From Phycisphaera sp. (GTDB lineage Bacteria; Planctomycetota; Phycisphaerae; Phycisphaerales; Phycisphaeraceae): a stretch of DNA of 35,828 bases. Shown one piece after another: positions 16,530-26,115 of this stretch. Position numbers and translations under genes: made by a program. The stretch spans positions 1 through 35,828 of the forward strand of contig JANQPR010000175.1 of NCBI GenBank assembly GCA_028285385.1, written 5' to 3'. The notes below the pieces were generated by a model, which worked only from the letters and a program-made list of their open reading frames with translations, was not told where the DNA came from and made no database searches. Position 1 is the stretch's first letter. Each line of letters opens with the position of its first letter.

Positions 16530-18035
16530 ATGAAACTTCGACTGATGGTGAGAGGCGCGTTGTTGCGTTGGCGATCCGTGTTTGCGGTGACGGCGGTCGT
16601 CGCGTTGATCGGCCCGACCTCGGCCGCGGCGCGCAACCTGCTCGTGTCCGACTTCAGCGGCGACCGCATCAAGGAGTACAACGGCGTCACCGGCGCGTTC
16701 GTCCGCGACCTCGTCCGGTTCGGCATCGACGGGCCGCGCGGGCTGGAGTTCATGCCCGACGGCAACCTGCTCGCCAACCTCACGTCGGGCAGCAACCGCC
16801 GCATCGCCAGGTTCGACCGGGCTCAGGGCTTCTCACTGGGCAACTTCGTCACCATCTCCGGGCAGGAGGACATCTACCTCGCGCCCAACGGCTTCTACTA
16901 CACCACCGGGACGACGGCGACGAACACCAACGTCTACCGCTGGGACCAGAACGGTGCCGGCGGACAGATCGTGAGCGTGCTCAACGGCGGCGGCGCGTCG
17001 GGCGTCACCATGGGCCCGGACGGGCGCATCTACGTCGCGGTCTTCAACGGCCGGCGCGTCGAGAGCTACAACGCCGGCGGCGGCGATCGCCGGACCTTCT
17101 CCGGCGGCCTGGGCAGCAACTCGCTCAGCGCCCCGACCTGGGGCCCGGACGGCAACCTCTACGTCGCCGGCGGCATCAACGGCGACATCAACGCCGGCGG
17201 ACGCGTCTTCAAGATCGACGGCCAGACCGGCGGGCTCATCGGCCGACTCGGCGATACCGGCGAGCCGTTCGCCGGGCCGGTCGATGTCGAGTTCGGGCCA
17301 GACGGCTACCTCTACGTGTCGACGACCGGCCTGGTCAAGAAGATCGTCAAGGTCCACCCGGTGACCGGACACTCGACGCTGTTCATCAACGGCGGCAGCG
17401 GCGGGCTGAGCCTGCCGTGGAAGATCGCGTGGGACCCCGGCGTCAACTTCTCCGTCCCCGCGCCTCTCACCGGCGGCTCGGCGCTGCGCATGACCGTCGA
17501 GAACCTCAGCAACCCCGACGACGGCAACGTCGCCGCGACCGATTTCGGTACCGAGCACGACCTGAGCGCCGCCGGCGACGGCACCGCGGTCACCAAGACC
17601 AACGCTATCACCCGCCGCTTCGTCGTCGACGAAGGCGGCACCGGCGGCGTCGACCTGTTCTTCAACGCCGCGCTCGACGGGCAGCTGCTCAGCGACAACG
17701 GCGGCCTCGCATCCGTCCTGGCCACCGTCGCGGTCAACCAAATCGACGGCCCGGCGCTGGGCAGCGTCTCCCGCACGTTCGACGTTCAGTCCGCCGCGGG
17801 CAGCCCGGACAACGTCGGCGTCGATTCGGCGTTCACGCTCGAGCTCGCGCTGCAGGCCGGCGTCACGTACGAACTCGTCACCTCGCTGACCGTTACCGCC
17901 GACAACACGGCCGGGGGTACGGCCGAGGCGCTCTTCGACAACACCTTCACCGTCGCCATCGACACCGTCGCGATCCCCGAGCCGGCCGCGGCGTTGGCGG
18001 TGCTGCCGTGGCTGGCGACGCGGCGGCGACGCTAG
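16530..18035 (+). CDS. NHL-type beta-propeller PEP-CTERM surface protein
   Basis: The protein has 501 residues. The ATG at 16530 follows GGGGAG by seven bases; an in-frame upstream extension to 16362 lacks this and would hide the signal peptide. Residues 1-36 form a signal peptide ending at SAAA. Residues 37-310 hold repeated propeller blades, seen as recurring GPDG-x-LYV segments (GPDGRIYVAVF, GPDGNLYVAGG, GPDGYLYVSTT) and earlier MPDGNLLANL. Residues about 311-480 are a Thr/Asp-rich beta-sandwich-like domain. The tail at 482-501 (IPEPAAALAVLPWLATRRRR) is a PEP-CTERM tag with a short hydrophobic part. It probably binds a surface or matrix ligand; the ligand is unknown. uup starts 62 bases downstream. 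Confidence 0.9.
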   Translation: MKLRLMVRGALLRWRSVFAVTAVVALIGPTSAAARNLLVSDFSGDRIKEYNGVTGAFVRDLVRFGIDGPRGLEFMPDGNLLANLTSGSNRRIARFDRAQGFSLGNFVTISGQEDIYLAPNGFYYTTGTTATNTNVYRWDQNGAGGQIVSVLNGGGASGVTMGPDGRIYVAVFNGRRVESYNAGGGDRRTFSGGLGSNSLSAPTWGPDGNLYVAGGINGDINAGGRVFKIDGQTGGLIGRLGDTGEPFAGPVDVEFGPDGYLYVSTTGLVKKIVKVHPVTGHSTLFINGGSGGLSLPWKIAWDPGVNFSVPAPLTGGSALRMTVENLSNPDDGNVAATDFGTEHDLSAAGDGTAVTKTNAITRRFVVDEGGTGGVDLFFNAALDGQLLSDNGGLASVLATVAVNQIDGPALGSVSRTFDVQSAAGSPDNVGVDSAFTLELALQAGVTYELVTSLTVTADNTAGGTAEALFDNTFTVAIDTVAIPEPAAALAVLPWLATRRRR

Positions 18036-18097
18036 GCAATGGCCACCGGGCGTTCTTTTCGCCTCCGCGGGCACGGGTGCGATACGCTTCGGTGCCG

Positions 18098-19948
<1,851 letters not shown>

Positions 19949-19975
19949 CGCGCCGCGTCCTGAAGTAGCCACGAG

Positions 19976-20752
19976 ATGATCAGCCGATCCGAACCGATCT
20001 TTGCCGTCCGGGATGTCGTCGAAACCCTGGCGTTCTACCGCGACGTCCTGGGCGGGCGCGGCGAGTGGATGTACGGCGAACCGCCGGCCTTCGCGGGCAT
20101 CCGGCTGGGGAAAGTGCAGCTGTGTTTTCACCACCAGCCCGAACTGGCCGAGAACGTTGCGGGGCACGAGCACTTCCTGTTCAGCGAAGACGTGGACGAG
20201 CTGCACGCGCAGCACCTCGCGGCGGGGGCACCGGTCGTCGAACCGATCGAGAACAAGCCCTGGGGCCTGCGCGAGTACGTGGTCCGCGACCCCAACGGGT
20301 ACCGCCTCCGCATCCACGGCCCGCCGGCCCACGAGAAGCCCGCCGACGCATCGGACACCCTGCCCGAAACCGTGACGATCGAGAGCCGGCTGCCGACGTT
20401 CGAGGAGTACCAAGCGCTCAAGCGTTCGGTGGATTGGGAAACCGAGCACGATCGGCCGGACGTCTTGTCTGGCTGCTGCGCAGGGGTGACGGCCGTAGAC
20501 GAAACAACCAGTCGTGCGATCGGGATGGCCCGGGCCACGCGCGACGCCCCGCGGTGGTTCGGCGTGTGGGACGTGGTGGTGGACCCAGCCCACCAACACC
20601 GCCGCGTCGGGTCGGCGGTCATGGAACGATTGCTCGCCGACCTGCGTGGCCTTGCGCCGGCGGGCGCAAATGTGTTCCTTTTCACCTTCCATGGCCCTTT
20701 CTACGAGCACTTCGGTTTCAACGACCAGCCGTGCCACATACTGCGACTGTGA
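19976..20752 (+). CDS. Fusion of VOC (glyoxalase-like) and GNAT acetyltransferase domains
   Basis: The protein has 258 residues. Residues about 6-115 are a vicinal-oxygen-chelate domain: IFAVRDVVETLAFYRDVLGG, a central GHEHFLFSEDVDELHAQ and the closing VVRDPNGYRLRIHG, as in glyoxalase and bleomycin-resistance-like proteins. Residues about 133-258 are a GNAT domain with the acetyl-CoA loop VVDPAHQHRRVGSAVMERLL (201-220) and the ending FYEHFGF. VOC domains bind or modify small molecules and GNAT domains acetylate amines, so a detoxification or resistance role is plausible but unproven. The gene lies 28 bases after uup and its stop overlaps the start of a small frame that copies the Uup C-terminus. 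Confidence 0.87.
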   Translation: MISRSEPIFAVRDVVETLAFYRDVLGGRGEWMYGEPPAFAGIRLGKVQLCFHHQPELAENVAGHEHFLFSEDVDELHAQHLAAGAPVVEPIENKPWGLREYVVRDPNGYRLRIHGPPAHEKPADASDTLPETVTIESRLPTFEEYQALKRSVDWETEHDRPDVLSGCCAGVTAVDETTSRAIGMARATRDAPRWFGVWDVVVDPAHQHRRVGSAVMERLLADLRGLAPAGANVFLFTFHGPFYEHFGFNDQPCHILRL

Positions 20753-20946
20753 GACCGATCCGAATCCTCGCCGCCGAGTCCCGCATCGAGGAACTTGCAA
20801 AACGAGCCGCCGACCCCCACGTCATCGTCGACCACGCCGAGCTCGCCAAGGCCTGCGCCGAACTCGGCAAGGCCCACGGCGACGTCAAGGCGCTCTACGA
20901 CCGCTGGGCCGAGCTCGAAAGGCTCTCGCAGAATCCAAACTCTTGA
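20749..20946 (+). CDS. 65-residue stand-alone copy of the Uup C-terminal coiled-coil domain
   Basis: From a GTG at 20749 this frame gives 65 residues. Its GTGA overlaps the stop of the VOC-GNAT gene (20750-20752), the arrangement used for translational coupling. Residues 6-57 align without gaps to Uup 560-611, with 41 of 52 positions identical, including AAE-RIEEL, CAELG-AHGDVK and LYDRWAELE. The copy ends differently (RLSQNPNS). Only the C-terminal domain is present, with no ATPase remnant before it. It may be a live microprotein binding Uup's own target (DNA or ribosome), or a decaying duplicate. The open frame and the conserved heptads favour selection; the lack of an independent ribosome site leaves this open. 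Confidence 0.6.
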   Translation: MRPIRILAAESRIEELAKRAADPHVIVDHAELAKACAELGKAHGDVKALYDRWAELERLSQNPNS

Positions 20947-20972
20947 CCCGCCGCGCCAGAGGCGGTTAGGAT
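20943..20972 (+). promoter_or_regulatory. Candidate sigma70-type promoter of the ankyrin gene
   Basis: TTGACC (20943-20948, five of six) is followed by 18 bases and TAGGAT (20967-20972, four of six). Transcription would start near 20980, about 118 bases before the ankyrin start codon. It overlaps the stop codon of the Uup-tail frame. Confidence 0.5.
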
Positions 20973-21097
20973 CGCTTCGCGTGCCCAGGGCGCGCCCGGT
21001 CCGCGGGAAGGGTTCAACCCACCTCCGTCTGAACAACCTCGCGTACCTCTTTTCGGCCCGCCTCGGCGGACAACGGGCCAGACGAAAGGAGGTCCGC

Positions 21098-22702
21098 ATG
21101 GACACCCCCGCCAAGAAGCTCTCAGTCGATCCATCGCTGGAACACCTGCGCAAGCAGGCCAAGCAGTTGCTGCGTGCGTATCAGCGCGGCTTGGCCCCGG
21201 CCAAGCAGCGCGTCGAGCGCGTCTTCACCGGCAAGGTGGTCAAACTCGCCGACGCACAGCACGTGCTGGCCGTGGAGTACGGCTTCCCGAGTTGGCCGAA
21301 GCTCGCGGCTTACGTTCAATCCGTGACGGCCGACGCCGCGGCCTGGCGGCAAACCAAAAACGACAACCTGCCCAAGGCCGCCAACGACGGCGACATGGCC
21401 CGCGTCCGCGCGCTTCTCGACGCCGGTGATTTCACGCAGCACGACTTGGACCTCGCGTTAGCCCGCGCGACCCACCTGTATCTCGACATCGCGCAGGTGC
21501 TCGTGGATCACGGGGCTGACGTCAACGGCGAGTACGGCGGGAACTACGGCCCGATCCTGCTCGCGCCGTGCGAAGGCACCAACGTGAAGGGCATCCGCTT
21601 CTTGCTGGAGCACGGCGCCGAAGCCGAGGCCGATCCCGACCGGAGCACGAAGTACGGCAACCACAACACGCCGATGCGCATGCTCCTGGGCAGCTACATG
21701 CGGCCGGGCGGCCACGCCAGACGCGAAGCGATCGACCTGCTGGTGTCGTACGGCGCGACCCGTCCGACGGAGGTCGACGACTTGGCGTTCGCGATCTTCC
21801 GAGACGATCCGCAAGAACTCACGCGACTGCTTGACGCCGACCCGAAGCGCATCGCCAAGCGTTTCGTTGGTTTCGATTACGGCAACATCAAGCTCGAAGG
21901 CGCGACGTATCTGCATCAGGCCGTGGAGTATCAGGCGGCGGGCTGCGTCGATGTGCTATGCGCCCGCGGCTACGAGCACGGCATCGAGATCAACACCCGG
22001 GCCAATCGCACCGCGGAGGCGATACATGACCGACGCGACTTCCGGGGCGGTGGCCAGACGCCGATCTTCCACTGCGTCGCGTCCAACGGCGGAGGCAACT
22101 TCCCGATGTTCGAGCACCTGCTCGAGAAGTACGGCCGGTGGATCGACTTTTCGGCGCGGGCGACGATCCGTATGTATTGCTGGCGGGCCAATCAAGAGGA
22201 AACGCTGGAGAACGTCACGCCGCTTGAGATGGCCGATGCCAACTTCAACCCCGACGACACGAACCCGTACTGGAAGTCCCGCGACCGCGAGTTGGCGATC
22301 CTGCGCCAGCGCGACGCACGCAGCACGATGGAAAACGCCGTCAAACGCGGCGACGAAGCAACTGCGACCCAACTCATGAACCAACACCCCGAGCACGTCG
22401 GCCCGCACCTCTGGGCCGCGGCGGTTCACGATGCGCGGTCGGTGCCGCTGGTCACCGGGCTGCTCCGACGCGGCCTGGACCCCAACGCCACGGCCGACCC
22501 GCGAAGCGCGCTCGACCTGGCGTGCTACCACGGGGACGCCGCGATGATTCGACTGCTGGTCGAAGCCGGGGCGGACACGAAGCGCCTCAACCCGCTGGGC
22601 GAACGGCCCGCCGACTTGCTCGGGCGCTTCGTGCCGCTCGACCCCGAGCAACACCGGGCCTGCCTCGCGGCGCTGGGCGCCGATCCGGGTCGCGCTGGCT
22701 GA
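21098..22702 (+). CDS. Ankyrin-repeat protein
   Basis: The protein has 534 residues. The ATG at 21098 follows AAAGGAGGT, the strongest ribosome site in the window, so high translation is likely. Residues about 13-75 form an N-terminal helical module (SLEHLRKQAKQLLRAYQRG, then LADAQHVLAVEYGFPSWPKL) often found before ankyrin repeats in planctomycete and acidobacterial proteins. Ankyrin repeats follow, seen as NDGDMARVRALLDAG (96-110), IAQVLVDHGADVNGEYG, IRFLLEHGAEAEAD, IDLLVSYGA and, near the C-terminus, LDLACYHGDAAMIRLLVEAG. The middle (300-430) has degenerate repeats. There is no signal peptide, so it is cytoplasmic and probably mediates protein binding. The partner is unknown. gatC starts 15 bases after the stop. 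Confidence 0.9.
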   Translation: MDTPAKKLSVDPSLEHLRKQAKQLLRAYQRGLAPAKQRVERVFTGKVVKLADAQHVLAVEYGFPSWPKLAAYVQSVTADAAAWRQTKNDNLPKAANDGDMARVRALLDAGDFTQHDLDLALARATHLYLDIAQVLVDHGADVNGEYGGNYGPILLAPCEGTNVKGIRFLLEHGAEAEADPDRSTKYGNHNTPMRMLLGSYMRPGGHARREAIDLLVSYGATRPTEVDDLAFAIFRDDPQELTRLLDADPKRIAKRFVGFDYGNIKLEGATYLHQAVEYQAAGCVDVLCARGYEHGIEINTRANRTAEAIHDRRDFRGGGQTPIFHCVASNGGGNFPMFEHLLEKYGRWIDFSARATIRMYCWRANQEETLENVTPLEMADANFNPDDTNPYWKSRDRELAILRQRDARSTMENAVKRGDEATATQLMNQHPEHVGPHLWAAAVHDARSVPLVTGLLRRGLDPNATADPRSALDLACYHGDAAMIRLLVEAGADTKRLNPLGERPADLLGRFVPLDPEQHRACLAALGADPGRAG

Positions 22703-22717
22703 TATCATCCGCGCACG

Positions 22718-23035
22718 ATGAGCAACCAAGCTTCGCCGATCTCAGAGGACGACGTCCGCCACGTCGCCAAGCTCGCCCGGCTAACCCTCACCGACGAACA
22801 GGCCCACCACTTCACCGACCAGCTCGGCGCGGTGCTCGGCTACATCGCCCAGCTCGGCGAGGTCGACATCGACGGCGTCGAGCCGCTCGCCCACCCGCTC
22901 GACCTGACCAACGTCTTCCGCGACGACGCCGAACAGCCCGGCGACGACCGCGACGCGATGCTCGCCAACGCGCCCGACCGGCAGGACGCGTTCTTCAAGG
23001 TCCCCAAGGTGCTCGGCGACGGGGGCGGGGCGTAG
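22718..23035 (+). CDS. gatC: Aspartyl/glutamyl-tRNA amidotransferase subunit C
   Basis: GatC stabilises the GatA-GatB interface of the heterotrimer that converts misacylated Glu-tRNA(Gln) and Asp-tRNA(Asn) to the amide forms. The protein has 105 residues. The typical start DDVRHVAKLARLTLTDEQ, the helix LGAVLGYIAQLGEVDIDGVEPLAHP in substance, and the ending DAFFKVPKVL match the family. The stop is followed by gatA after three bases, a typical two-gene unit. gatB is not adjacent and must lie elsewhere. Confidence 0.95.
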   Translation: MSNQASPISEDDVRHVAKLARLTLTDEQAHHFTDQLGAVLGYIAQLGEVDIDGVEPLAHPLDLTNVFRDDAEQPGDDRDAMLANAPDRQDAFFKVPKVLGDGGGA

Positions 23036-23038
23036 CAC

Positions 23039-24508
23039 ATGACCCTCGACCCCACCACCACCGACATGGTCGGGCTTCGCGATTCGATCGCGTCGAAGCA
23101 GGTCTCCGCGACCGAAGCGACGCGCACTTACCTCGACCGCATCGCGGCCCACAACGACGGGCTGGGTGCCTATCTCGAAGTGCACGACGAGCGCGCGCTT
23201 CAGCGCGCCGCCGACGTCGACTCTGGCAAGATCACCGGCGAACTCGCGGGCGTGCCGATCGCCGTGAAGGACCTGTTCTGCACGAGCTACGGGCATACGA
23301 CGGCGTCATCGCGGATGCTCGAGCACTATCGTTCGCCGTTCACCGCGACGGCCGTGCAACGCCTCGAGGACGCCGGCGCCGTGATCCTCGGCAAGACGAG
23401 CATGGACGAGTTCGCGATGGGCTCGTCGTGCGAGACCTGCTTCCGCGGCGGCGCGAAGAACCCGTGGGACACGACCCGCGTGCCCGGCGGCAGCTCCGGG
23501 GGCAGCGCCGCGGCCGTCGCCGCCGACCTCTGCGCCGCGGCGCTCGGCTCCGACACCGGCGGGTCCATCCGACAACCCGCGGCGCTCACCGGCACCGTCG
23601 GGCTCAAGCCGACTTACGGCCGTATCAGCCGGTACGGCATGGTCGCCTTCGCGTCCTCCCTGGACCAGTGCGGCCCGTTCGCCCGCAGCGTCCGCGACGC
23701 CGCCCTGCTGCTCAGGATCATGGCCGGCAAGGACCCGATGGACGGCACCACCGCGCCCATCGTCGTCGAGCCCGATCTCGCCGACGTCGACCAACCGGTC
23801 GAGAGCCTGCGCATAGGCATCGCGAAGCAGTACATCCTCGAAGGAGCGAACGACCCGGCCGTGCAACAAGCCGTCGACAACGCCGTGAAGTTCTACGAGT
23901 CCCACGGCGCGACCGTCGTCGAGGTCGACCTGCCGCACACCAGGTACGGCATCCCGGTGTACTACGTCGTCGCCACCGCCGAGTGCTCCTCGAACCTCGC
24001 GCGGTACGACGGCGTCCACTTCGGCCACCGCACCGGAGAACCCGTCAACGACATCGTCGAGCTGTTCAGCAAGTCGCGCGCGGAAGGCTTCGGCGACGAA
24101 GTGAAACGCCGCGTCATGCTCGGGACGTATGCTTTGTCCAGCGGGTACTACGACGCGTACTACAACCGCGCGCTCAAGGTCCGTCGGCGGATCAAGCAGG
24201 ACTTCGACGACGCGTTCCTGCAGTGCGACGCGATCCTGTGCCCGACGACGACCGCGCCGGCGTTCAAGATCGGCGAGAAGTCCGACGACCCGCTGAGCAT
24301 GTACCTCAACGACGTCTACACCGTGAACGCCAACCTCGCGGGCATCGCCGGCGTCTCGCTCCCCGCCGGCACGACCGAGGTCGACGGCAAGCAACTCCCG
24401 ATCGGCATCCAACTCCTGGGCGACGCGTTCGCCGAGGCGAAGCTCCTCCGCATCGCGCGGCTGTACGAAGAAGGGCACGCACATTCTGCGTTGCGTCCGA
24501 GCATTTGA
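23039..24508 (+). CDS. gatA: Aspartyl/glutamyl-tRNA amidotransferase subunit A (amidase)
   Basis: GatA hydrolyses glutamine and supplies ammonia to GatB for transamidation of misacylated tRNA. The protein has 489 residues, the normal length. The amidase signature triad is intact: Lys77 (AVKDLF), Ser152 (VPGGSSGGSAAAV) and the nucleophile Ser176 (DTGGSIRQPAAL). The sequence TYGRISRYGMVAFASSLDQ is strongly GatA-like and separates it from other amidases. It begins three bases after gatC. The lone Cys residues around 131-134 (SSCETCF) occur in many GatA proteins. A ROK kinase gene follows after 140 bases. Confidence 0.97.
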   Translation: MTLDPTTTDMVGLRDSIASKQVSATEATRTYLDRIAAHNDGLGAYLEVHDERALQRAADVDSGKITGELAGVPIAVKDLFCTSYGHTTASSRMLEHYRSPFTATAVQRLEDAGAVILGKTSMDEFAMGSSCETCFRGGAKNPWDTTRVPGGSSGGSAAAVAADLCAAALGSDTGGSIRQPAALTGTVGLKPTYGRISRYGMVAFASSLDQCGPFARSVRDAALLLRIMAGKDPMDGTTAPIVVEPDLADVDQPVESLRIGIAKQYILEGANDPAVQQAVDNAVKFYESHGATVVEVDLPHTRYGIPVYYVVATAECSSNLARYDGVHFGHRTGEPVNDIVELFSKSRAEGFGDEVKRRVMLGTYALSSGYYDAYYNRALKVRRRIKQDFDDAFLQCDAILCPTTTAPAFKIGEKSDDPLSMYLNDVYTVNANLAGIAGVSLPAGTTEVDGKQLPIGIQLLGDAFAEAKLLRIARLYEEGHAHSALRPSI

Positions 24509-24613
24509 TCCGCAGATTTCGGTGATTCCCACTGAGAGAGCAATCGAGATCGCAAACCAAGTTCACGGAACACGCATGATCCCTCGAGTCGGCCGCAGGG
24601 GCGCTCGACATGA

Positions 24614-24631
24614 ATCTGCGAATTCTGCGGA
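24614..24631 (+). repeat. CTGCGGA-type dispersed repeat, copy 1
   Basis: ATCTGCGAATTCTGCGGA lies just before the ROK kinase start. It matches 30248-30265 at 15 of 18 positions. An inverted relative, GATCCGCAGAT, occurs at 24507-24517 at the end of gatA. It overlaps an unused upstream ATG frame of the kinase. Confidence 0.5.
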
Positions 24632-24648
24632 CGACCCACGGAGGACCA

Positions 24649-25623
24649 ATGCCTGACGACCAACCCTACCTCGGCATCGACTTGGGCGGCACGAACATCC
24701 AGTGCGGGCTCGTCCAGGGCAAGAAGGTCACGCACCGTGGCAGCGTCAAGACCAAGGCCGACAAGAACGCCGGCAACGGCGGCGCCGACCCGGTGGTCGA
24801 CCGCATCGCCAAGCTCGCCGAAGACGTCGCCACCGACGCCGGGCTGAAGCTCAAAGACATCGCCGGTATCGGGATCGGCGCGCCGGGCGTGATCGATTTC
24901 AACAAGGGCGTCGTCACCATCGCGGTCAACCTCGGCTGGGCGGACTACCCGCTCGCCAAAGCGCTGTCGAAGAAAATCGATTTGCCGGTCACGCTGGACA
25001 ACGACGTCAACGTCGGCGCATGGGGCGAATACCGCGCGGGCGCGGCACAGAAGTTCGATTCGTCGCTCAGCGTGTTCATCGGCACGGGCATCGGCGGCGG
25101 GCTGATCTTCGACGGGCAGCTCTTCCACGGCCACCACATGACCGCCGGCGAGATCGGGCACACCGTCCACAACCCCAACGGCATCACCGGGCGACGGACC
25201 ACCGAGAACCTCTCTTCGCGGACCAACATCGTCCAGCACATCGTCCAACTCATCCACACCGGGCACCCGTCCGTGATCACGGAACTCACCAAGGGCGACC
25301 TCTCGAAGGTCCGGTCGAAGGTGCTGGGCCGGGCCGTCGAGGCGAAGGACCCGCTCACGCTGCAGGTGCTTGAGCACGCGGCCAACGTCCTGGGCATCCA
25401 GATCGCCAACGCGGTCACGATGCTGTCCCTGCCCTGCGTCGTGATCGGCGGCGGGCTGACCGAGGCCGTCGGCCAGCCGCTGGTCGACATGATCCGCAAG
25501 GCCTTCGAAAAACACGTATTCCCGGATGGGCTGCGCAAGACTAAACTGGTACCCAGCGTCCTCCACGACGACGCGGGCGTGGTCGGCGCGGCGCTGCTGG
25601 CCCGGGATCGGCAGAACGGGTAA
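24649..25623 (+). CDS. ROK-family sugar kinase lacking the zinc motif
   Basis: The protein has 324 residues. The ATG at 24649 follows GGAGG by four bases; an upstream ATG at 24610 has no site. ROK proteins are sugar kinases (glucokinase, N-acetyl-hexosamine kinases) or repressors. The phosphate motif GIDLGGTN (9-16), the catalytic Asp119 in LDNDVNVGAWGEY, and the loop FIGTGIGGGLI are intact, so kinase activity is likely. There is no helix-turn-helix, so it is not a repressor. GEIGH (167-171) is present, but the CxCGxxGC zinc motif that should follow is replaced by ITGRRTTEN with about four residues missing and no Cys. The Glu before NLSSRT is kept. Glucokinase is the likeliest role; the substrate is not certain. 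Confidence 0.9.
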   Translation: MPDDQPYLGIDLGGTNIQCGLVQGKKVTHRGSVKTKADKNAGNGGADPVVDRIAKLAEDVATDAGLKLKDIAGIGIGAPGVIDFNKGVVTIAVNLGWADYPLAKALSKKIDLPVTLDNDVNVGAWGEYRAGAAQKFDSSLSVFIGTGIGGGLIFDGQLFHGHHMTAGEIGHTVHNPNGITGRRTTENLSSRTNIVQHIVQLIHTGHPSVITELTKGDLSKVRSKVLGRAVEAKDPLTLQVLEHAANVLGIQIANAVTMLSLPCVVIGGGLTEAVGQPLVDMIRKAFEKHVFPDGLRKTKLVPSVLHDDAGVVGAALLARDRQNG

Positions 25624-25674
25624 ACCCCGGCCCTCCGGAACCCGGCCGAGCCCCCGGTGGAACTGGCCGCAGCG

Positions 25675-25699
25675 CTCCTTTGCTCCCGCCGCAAAGGGG
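25675..25699 (+). terminator. Hairpin after the ROK kinase gene
   Basis: Nine base pairs (one G-T) join 25675-25683 to 25691-25699 around a 7-base loop, 52 bases after the kinase stop. No T-run follows. Confidence 0.45.
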
Positions 25700-25951
25700 A
25701 ACGAGAGAGAGCAAGCGACATCCAACGACTTACGGCCGGCCCTCGCGGTCAACCGCTCCTCCCGGCGACTTCGCGCCCGGATGCTAGTGGACAACCGGCG
25801 GAAAACCGCGTTTGGAGACCGTTAGGCCGATTTTGGATGTAAAAATGGGTAATCTGACGGGCGCAGAACCGCCCCGGGCGGCCCGAAATTGTGGAGCCCC
25901 CCCGTCCGGCGAGGCGATACCACCAGCGCCCCAACCGCTTTCTCCCCTCCG

Positions 25952-25980
25952 CCCCGTTGTCGCTTTATGCGGCAGCGGGG
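25952..25980 (+). terminator. Strong intrinsic terminator
   Basis: CCCCGTTGTCGC pairs over all 12 positions (two G-T) with GCGGCAGCGGGG around the loop TTTAT. TTTGTCATTT follows, which is also the first part of the octamer array. It lies 328 bases past the ROK gene, farther than expected for that gene's own terminator. Confidence 0.85.
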
Positions 25981-26020
25981 TTTGTCATTTGGCGATCGGG
26001 CGATTTCGTGATGGGGCGAT
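25981..26020 (+). repeat. Octamer-period array A (consensus NNGGCGAT)
   Basis: Five consecutive 8-base units end in AT, and three end in exactly GGCGAT or GGGCGAT (for example TTGGCGAT and CGGGCGAT). The reverse complement, ATCGCCNN, is the unit seen in arrays B and C. It begins directly after the terminator stem. Confidence 0.75.
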
Positions 26021-26040
26021 TGTGGAGCGGAAACTGCTGA

Positions 26041-26072
26041 ACCGCCAAGACGCCAAGGTCACGAGATGTCAA
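26041..26072 (+). repeat. Octamer-period array B (consensus NNCGCCAA)
   Basis: Units such as ACCGCCAA and GACGCCAA repeat with an 8-base period. The stretch 26042-26067 matches 26569-26594 closely, allowing one extra base. It is opposite in sense to array A, 20 bases away, so A and B could pair imperfectly. Confidence 0.7.
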
Positions 26073-26115
26073 AATTATGTCTGCGTGTATGAGGATTGCT
26101 CGCAGATCACGTCAG

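Larger units (their letters stand above)
25624..26115. other. 492-bp gene-free region with two hairpins and octamer arrays
   Basis: No protein frame is supported. The region holds a 9-bp hairpin soon after the ROK gene (25675-25699), a strong terminator (25952-25980) and two octamer-period arrays (25981-26020 and 26041-26072). The stretch 25700-25950 has an AT-richer patch near 25830-25855. A short untranslated transcript ending at the terminator is possible, but no RNA family was recognised. Confidence 0.5.

Noticed and set aside
16568..18097. About 510-codon upstream extension of the uup frame
   Set aside because: It is the +1 frame of the beta-propeller gene. Its sequence is Arg/Pro-rich with no fold pattern, and Uup has a clear own start at 18098.
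25981..26072. CRISPR array
   Set aside because: Units are 8 bases long and contiguous with no unique spacers, and no cas gene is in the window.
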